Source: Aquila chrysaetos chrysaetos (Eukaryota > Chordata > Aves > Accipitriformes > Accipitridae). Taken from it: a stretch of DNA of 64,000 nucleotides. The DNA lies in contig NC_044009.1 in assembly GCF_900496995.4 (NCBI RefSeq), forward strand, positions 34,805,505 through 34,869,504. Reading direction: 5' to 3'. A program made the position numbers and the translations under genes. Of the stretch, positions 58,801 through 64,000 are shown one piece after another (the first letter of the stretch is position 1; every line of letters begins with the position of its first letter). The notes under the pieces were generated by a model, which made no database searches, had not been told where the DNA came from, and saw only the letters and a list, made by a program, of their open reading frames with translations.

Positions 58801-60469
58801 TAATTTGACCGAATGTTGTTGTTCCACAGTAAGAAGGAAGGTGAGGCTGAATCTTATTTTTTTTTCCAATAGCAAGAGTAGTTAGTTGATGAGCCTGTGG
58901 AAACCTTAGTATATGCAATGCCGATAAGGTATGTATTTTGCCTATAGGTTGTAACAGACAAAACCTGGGTTCCAGAAGCTAACTAAAGAATATTTAATCA
59001 AAGTGCAGATATACAGACTTGGTGCACTATAAGCAACATAAATGTAGTGTTAGTACAATTATAAAGTTTGTAGCTCATCTTGTACTTTTTCTATATATCT
59101 AGATGCACAAGCTGATAAGTATAATTTACTGATTGTCTTCACAAAGTGTAGAAACCAAAGGTTTGGATTTTCTTTTCTCATCTCTTTAGTAACAGTATAG
59201 GCAATTTTTATGTTGCCTGGGAGGAGTGTCAACAGGATTATGAAATGTGGTTCTGTACTTCAGTACTGCCTATGACTAATATTAGCTGGGAACTTCCACT
59301 GAGAAATACCCAACTGAGGAACTTCCTTAAATGCAACTGCAAGCACACAGTCATTCTCTGAAGCAAAGACTTCAGCAGAAACAGCCTGCAAACTGGCTTT
59401 GGACCCAGTGCAACATTCCTTACTTCTGTAAGTGATGTCAATGATTTCTGGAGACTCACTACCCTGGGGAAAGGTTATCCTGCATGAAAAGCGAGCAGTG
59501 CATGAACAGGCAACCATGCATGCTTGGGAACAGTTAACATACATAGCAACTATTGTACTGAATGTAATACATACTTTTTAACATGTTGTGAAGAAAAAGC
59601 CAGTGATGATAATGACACCAGTAGAAAGTAGCAACAGCTTTGTAAAACTAATGCTATTCATCTATATAGAATGTAACCTGTGTTACATATAGAGAGTGCA
59701 ACAAGATGGAGGGTGAAATACTTCTTAGAGAATAGCCATCCACTGATTCTGAGTGAAGCTCTGGAGGAACTTAATTATGCAGACCCTTGAGCTCTGTTTA
59801 AGTTTTATCCTTATCATGTTTTCCTCCCTTCCCGCCCCCAGATCACTGTATAGTGAAGCTGACTTTCTGTAGAACAATGTAGGGAAAACACTTACGTTGG
59901 AAAATTCGTTTTCTCTAGCATCAGTGTCTTTTTGCCATAGAGACAAGTATTCAGGAGATTTTACACATAAGCATTAATTCCTTAGACCTGTCAATGAGAA
60001 GAAGTGAGATATTTTGACATCAACTGCATTACATAGGCCTTCTCCCTCTGTTGCTTGTTAAAATTCAGTAAATCTTGGTAGCTGATTTAGATAGAGCTAC
60101 ATTATATTCAGTATCTAATTTAAAAAACATGATTGATATAAGGAGCCTTTGCACTATTTGTTGAATGTTGTTTGATCCCAAGCCCTTATTCAGGCTGTCA
60201 GTGTGGAGTAAGAGTGGAAGAAGTCAAAGAAGAGATGTATTTGAAATAACACATTTCATTTCTGGAATCTTATGACCTCTTTTCCTCTTCTGCAAAAAGG
60301 GGAACTATGTAGTGCAGCAAGATCACAGATTCCATGGTATTATTTTTGTTTCTGTAGTCTCATAAAATTCCAGAGTTTGGGGAAAAGGAAGAGACAGGTG
60401 TTGATGCAAAGTCATTAAGTTAATGGACCTGTGTTAGTATACCTATAGAACTTCTTGTCAAAACTGTTC

Positions 60470-60735
60470 AGGATGTGAAAATTTTGGATGTGTTCAAGGG
60501 TAGATTGGGCAAGTAAGTACTTGAGAGATTCACTGAGGGAAACTAAAGAGACAGGCAGCATCAATCTCAGGAAGTTCTCTGACCTGAAAATAGCTGGCAG
60601 CTGGGAGAAGACTCTGAGGAAGTATTACATATGCTTGCCCTGTTCTTATTCTTCCCAGGGCATTGATTTCTAGCCACTGCTGAAGAGAAGATGGGTCTGA
60701 ACCAATGTGGCATATGTTCTTATGTTAATGACTTC
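60470..60735 (+). mobile_element. Ancient CR1/L3-like LINE 3' end
   Basis: GGATGTGTTCAAGGGTAGATTGGGCAA, CATATGCTTGCCCTGTTC, TTCCCAGGGCATTG, TAGCCACTGCTG and CTGAACCAATGTGGCATATG, ending GTTCTTATGTT, follow the ordinary-strand 3' end of old amniote CR1 elements. It is diverged but ordered. It is the opposite orientation of the relic in TANK intron 6. Confidence 0.75.
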
Positions 60736-62321
60736 ATGCTGATACAAATGTGTAGGAATTTCTCTACATTAAACAATCTCCTGTAAAACACAGGATACTG
60801 TAAAAGTATAGGGAACATTACTATTGCAGAAGCTCCAAAAGATCTTGGAACATCCATTCAGAATTATTTCTTATTATTTTAGAATATCCATTTGAAAGAT
60901 AAAACCTTTGAGCAGGTTTATTAGTCAGTGAATTTTATCTGGTTTGTGAAAAGACACTCTGTGTAGTTTGACTATGTTTACAGTTAAATTGTGATGACCA
61001 ACAGATCAGCTGCATAATATCATGGCTTTCATTCTTAGTAATCATTCTAACTGCACACAAAATTTAACAGAAGGTATGTCTATGTAAATACACAGCAAGG
61101 CAACCTTCTTGATTGGTGGGCTGCAAAGATATCTTGAGAAAAAGGCCTCACAAAGAGTAGTGGTTAGTGATTTTTTCCATTCTTTAGCTGGTGACAGCAT
61201 CTAACTATTTAATGCAATTTATTTAGTACAGGAGTTTTGAACTGGGTTTTTGTATACGCCAGTTAATATTGTCCTAGCTAAAAACTGTACAATGGAATAA
61301 AGTTTCCAGGCTTCCTCCTAAAGCAAAATTTATAGGGAAAGCTAGTAAAATGCTTTGATTCTGTTCCATTTTTTAAGGAAAACACAAATCCCATTTAATT
61401 ATTTTTACAAGATGACAGAGCAATTGAAAATATATCTATAACTTCCCTGACACATGGAGTTGGTATACTTCCTTTCAACATGATTTGGTTGTATGTTATA
61501 GTGGAATTTGAAAATAAATAGTTCTGTTTCTCTGCACAGTGAAAAAATATTTTGGAATGATTCATCTCTGCAGTCTTTTTCTTGTTGATATAGTTGTTCC
61601 AGCTCCTCATGTTAATTTTTAAGTTGTTTTATAAATTAAAAGATGGCTTTGTGACTTCAACAGAGTGCTTTTCTTGATTCTTACTCATAGTCATACTATG
61701 AGAGTTTGGTGGGTCTAAGCTTGACTAATTACAATGTGTAAGACAAAATAAGATGCTCAGATGAGTGTTTCTGTAAATCTTACAATGTACCATTGCAGTG
61801 AAGCTCTTTACCCAAGTAAACCAAAAAGATTTGAGCAGTCATTGAGCAGTCAGGCTGCTCAAGTTTTAACTAAAATTTCATGGTGTCTACATGCACCAAA
61901 GATAAATCAGCAGCTGTGCCTGCTGAATTTTATGGTAAATCTTCCCCAACTTTAGGCAAAGAAAGCTTGAAGCTATGTGCTGTGTAGTGGCTTACAACGT
62001 ACTGACACCGTGCTTGGCTGAATACAGCCTCGTGGTCTATGAAGCTAAGAGGACTAAATGATAAAGAAAAATGCAGACCAGCTTCTTGCAAATGATTTTT
62101 GTTCTTACCATGTTGTAAACAGGAATATGTGTACAAAAAGATAAAGAAAAAAAAAGGATAATTCATTGAGTGTTCTCAGTTCTAATACAGAAAATACATC
62201 ACTGGTAATAACTCTGACTTTCTGAAGGCGTTGTCACACTTTAAGATTTATTCCTGGTGAAGTAGGGAGAGAAACACATGATCAATGGGTTTGGGCCTTT
62301 TTGCATAATTAGTGGCAAAAT

Positions 62322-62356
62322 GCACGCGCACACACGCGCACACACACACACACGCT
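62322..62356 (+). repeat. (CA/CG)n microsatellite
   Basis: CACGCGCACACACGCGCACACACACACACACGC, alternating purine-pyrimidine dinucleotides of a kind that can adopt Z-DNA. Confidence 0.9.
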
Positions 62357-63864
62357 CACTTCCTTCGTCTGGCACAGCTTCAGTCGTCTTATTCACCAGC
62401 TGCTAAGTCATTTTCATATCCGTAGCTGCTTCCTCTGAGTGAAAACACACCTGCTCTTCTAGCATTGTATCCATTTATTGTTGGCTTCCTAGAAGCAAAA
62501 GATGTAAGAGAATTTTGGCTTGTATCAGAGATCTGAATAAGCATGGGATAACTCAAAACTGCCACACTCTTATAAAGCTATTACATGTTAATTTGTCTGT
62601 ATTAATTACCAATTCCCTTCACGAGATACACACTGAGAATTAAATGTTCTAAGTGGTATTTTGCTCACATTATTTTCTGTCTGTGCCATTTGGAAATACA
62701 CTTATTTGACTAGGTTTTGACCATTGCTTTAGTGTTACCACATACCTGCCAGCGCTCTTAAATTGCACTGCAATCAGTTTATTGTGTATTAAATCAAATA
62801 GGAGAATTCTATACAGAACTGAAGAATCATTCCCTGCAACAGTGAATAACCACTGCATTTTAGATTGCATATTTAGATTTTAATATGGGGAGTAAAACCA
62901 GGAAAAAGAAAGTAATAGATGTCGAGTTAGTTAGGAATAAGAAAATTAAGTACCAGAGGCGCTCCTTTCCTGGTGCTCGGCTTTACCTTTCCATCCATAC
63001 TCTGAAGTACAGCCAAATTGATAGCTGTCTCTAAAGCCCTCTTTTAGATTTGATCTACACTGTGGCCTGGACCTTATAGAAGTGATCTCAAATTTCTTCT
63101 CCAAGTTCTTCAGAGGCAATATACTCCTACTTTGTTGACAGATAATAGAGTAGCTAAAGACAAGAATCACAAAACAAAATTAGGGTTATGGTACCAGCAG
63201 CTTCATGGAGGCTGCTACAGCTTCTGCTATATAACTTCTTTCCTACACAAAGTATGGGGCTTGCTGAAAAGCAATGCTTTAAGTAGAGCTGCTGTCTCTG
63301 GGAAATATTCTGTAGTCCTGGATCCCTTCTAGTCATATCTCTTGGAGATGAAAATTCAATTTTGCATGGACTAATTAGGGCAGATCACAGAGATTATAAT
63401 TCTCCAGTCTCATAGCTACAACAATCTTTGGGTTCCAGCCTCCATTCTAATGAAGTTTGCATGTTTTGTGGAGCAATAGGCAGTAGGTCATTCCCACTTC
63501 GCTGCTTTTAACAATCAGCTTTACTGACTGATTTTGTATTTTACTGGTGCCTAGAACCAGCCCTCTGAAGATACCATCCTTGCCAAAGGCAGCATCAGCT
63601 TTACCTAAACCATTTGTAACATATGTTTGCCTGTTTTGAAGATCTATATTGGTGATAAAGATTTCACAGCCTCCCAAGGGACCTTCTGTTCTTTCTTACA
63701 GATTTTTTTTCTAAATCTCTAATTATTCTTCAGTTGAACCACACTTTCCACAAGGTACAATGAACAAACTGGACAATATGCTCCAGCTGAGACTTTCCAT
63801 CATAATTTTCAACAAATACATGCTCACTGTTTTATATCCTCAAAACAGGACAAAAACTTTAGCT

Positions 63865-64000
63865 TGTTCAATTATTTGCTCCAGTATTTTTCTCAGAATG
63901 AAAGTAAAGCAGAACAGTATGTAATTCCTTGGTTTCTTCTGTTCTCTCATCTTAAAGATAAACATGACGTCTGTCCTTTTTCATTCTTTTAGAAGCTCAT
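63865..64000 (-). mobile_element. CR1 ORF2 relic running off the window
   Basis: TTGCTCCAGTATTTTTCTCAGAATGAAAGT, GTAATTCCTTGGTTTC, AAAGATAAACATGACGTCTG and CCTTTTTCATTC keep the order of the reverse complement of the CR1 reverse-transcriptase region (ordinarily 'tgtagttccctgggtc...' and 'aagatgggcacgac...'). It is old and probably continues to the right. Confidence 0.55.

Larger units (their letters stand above)
56111..64000. other. Intergenic DNA upstream of TANK
   Basis: AT-rich sequence with relics of old CR1 elements (60470-60735 and 63865-64000), a G10 run at 58195-58204 and a CA-type microsatellite. Two minus-strand open frames (59260-59544 and 63447-63677) look somewhat protein-like but are unassigned. 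In other vertebrates a long gene desert separates TANK from RBMS1, which fits. Confidence 0.6.

Noticed and set aside
1..64000. CRISPR arrays, operons, phage or bacterial mobile elements
   Set aside because: None present; the sequence is vertebrate, with spliced exons and CR1 repeats.

Overview
The window looks like nuclear DNA from a bird. Three fairly young CR1 LINE copies show the avian 3' tail, CATAGAATCA-type octamers seen in reverse complement, and the one spliced gene is vertebrate TANK. Base composition is AT-rich and gene-poor, with a few sharp CpG islands. I see no bacterial, plasmid or viral genome features.

The gene is TANK (TRAF family member-associated NF-kB activator), read on the minus strand from a CpG-island promoter near 55.7 kb to a stop codon at 28353. 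I assembled eight coding exons by eye: 50850-50948, 47656-47764, 46699-46811, 38811-38990, 37454-37530, 35138-35256, 32926-33509 and 28353-28520. All introns are GT-AG and all phases agree. The exons sum to 1449 nt, a 482-residue protein plus stop. Its parts are an N-terminal helical region, an extra coiled-coil exon, the TBK1/IKK-epsilon-binding segment, the TRAF-binding motif PIQCT and a C-terminal C2H2-like zinc finger. A non-coding first exon probably ends at 55693.

Layout: 1-15.5 kb is AT-rich intergenic DNA with one clear inverted repeat near 7.5 kb. 15.5-26.7 kb is intergenic but contains several GC/CpG-rich islands, tracts that read like conserved non-coding sequence, microsatellites and a degenerate repeat family. 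No coding gene is convincing there. 27.0-28.35 kb is the likely TANK 3' UTR. 28.35-55.8 kb is TANK, whose fourth intron holds three CR1 insertions and one older CR1 relic. 55.8-64 kb is upstream intergenic DNA with old CR1 fragments.

From known vertebrate synteny (RBMS1 - TANK - PSMD14 - TBR1), PSMD14 would be expected beyond the left edge; I found no PSMD14 exon here. The most notable points are the 60-residue phase-0/0 coiled-coil exon, which I believe is absent from the main human isoform; a uORF overlapping the TANK start codon; a G-quadruplex-type repeat at the promoter; and the island-rich, protein-less block downstream of TANK. I found no clearly new biological system.
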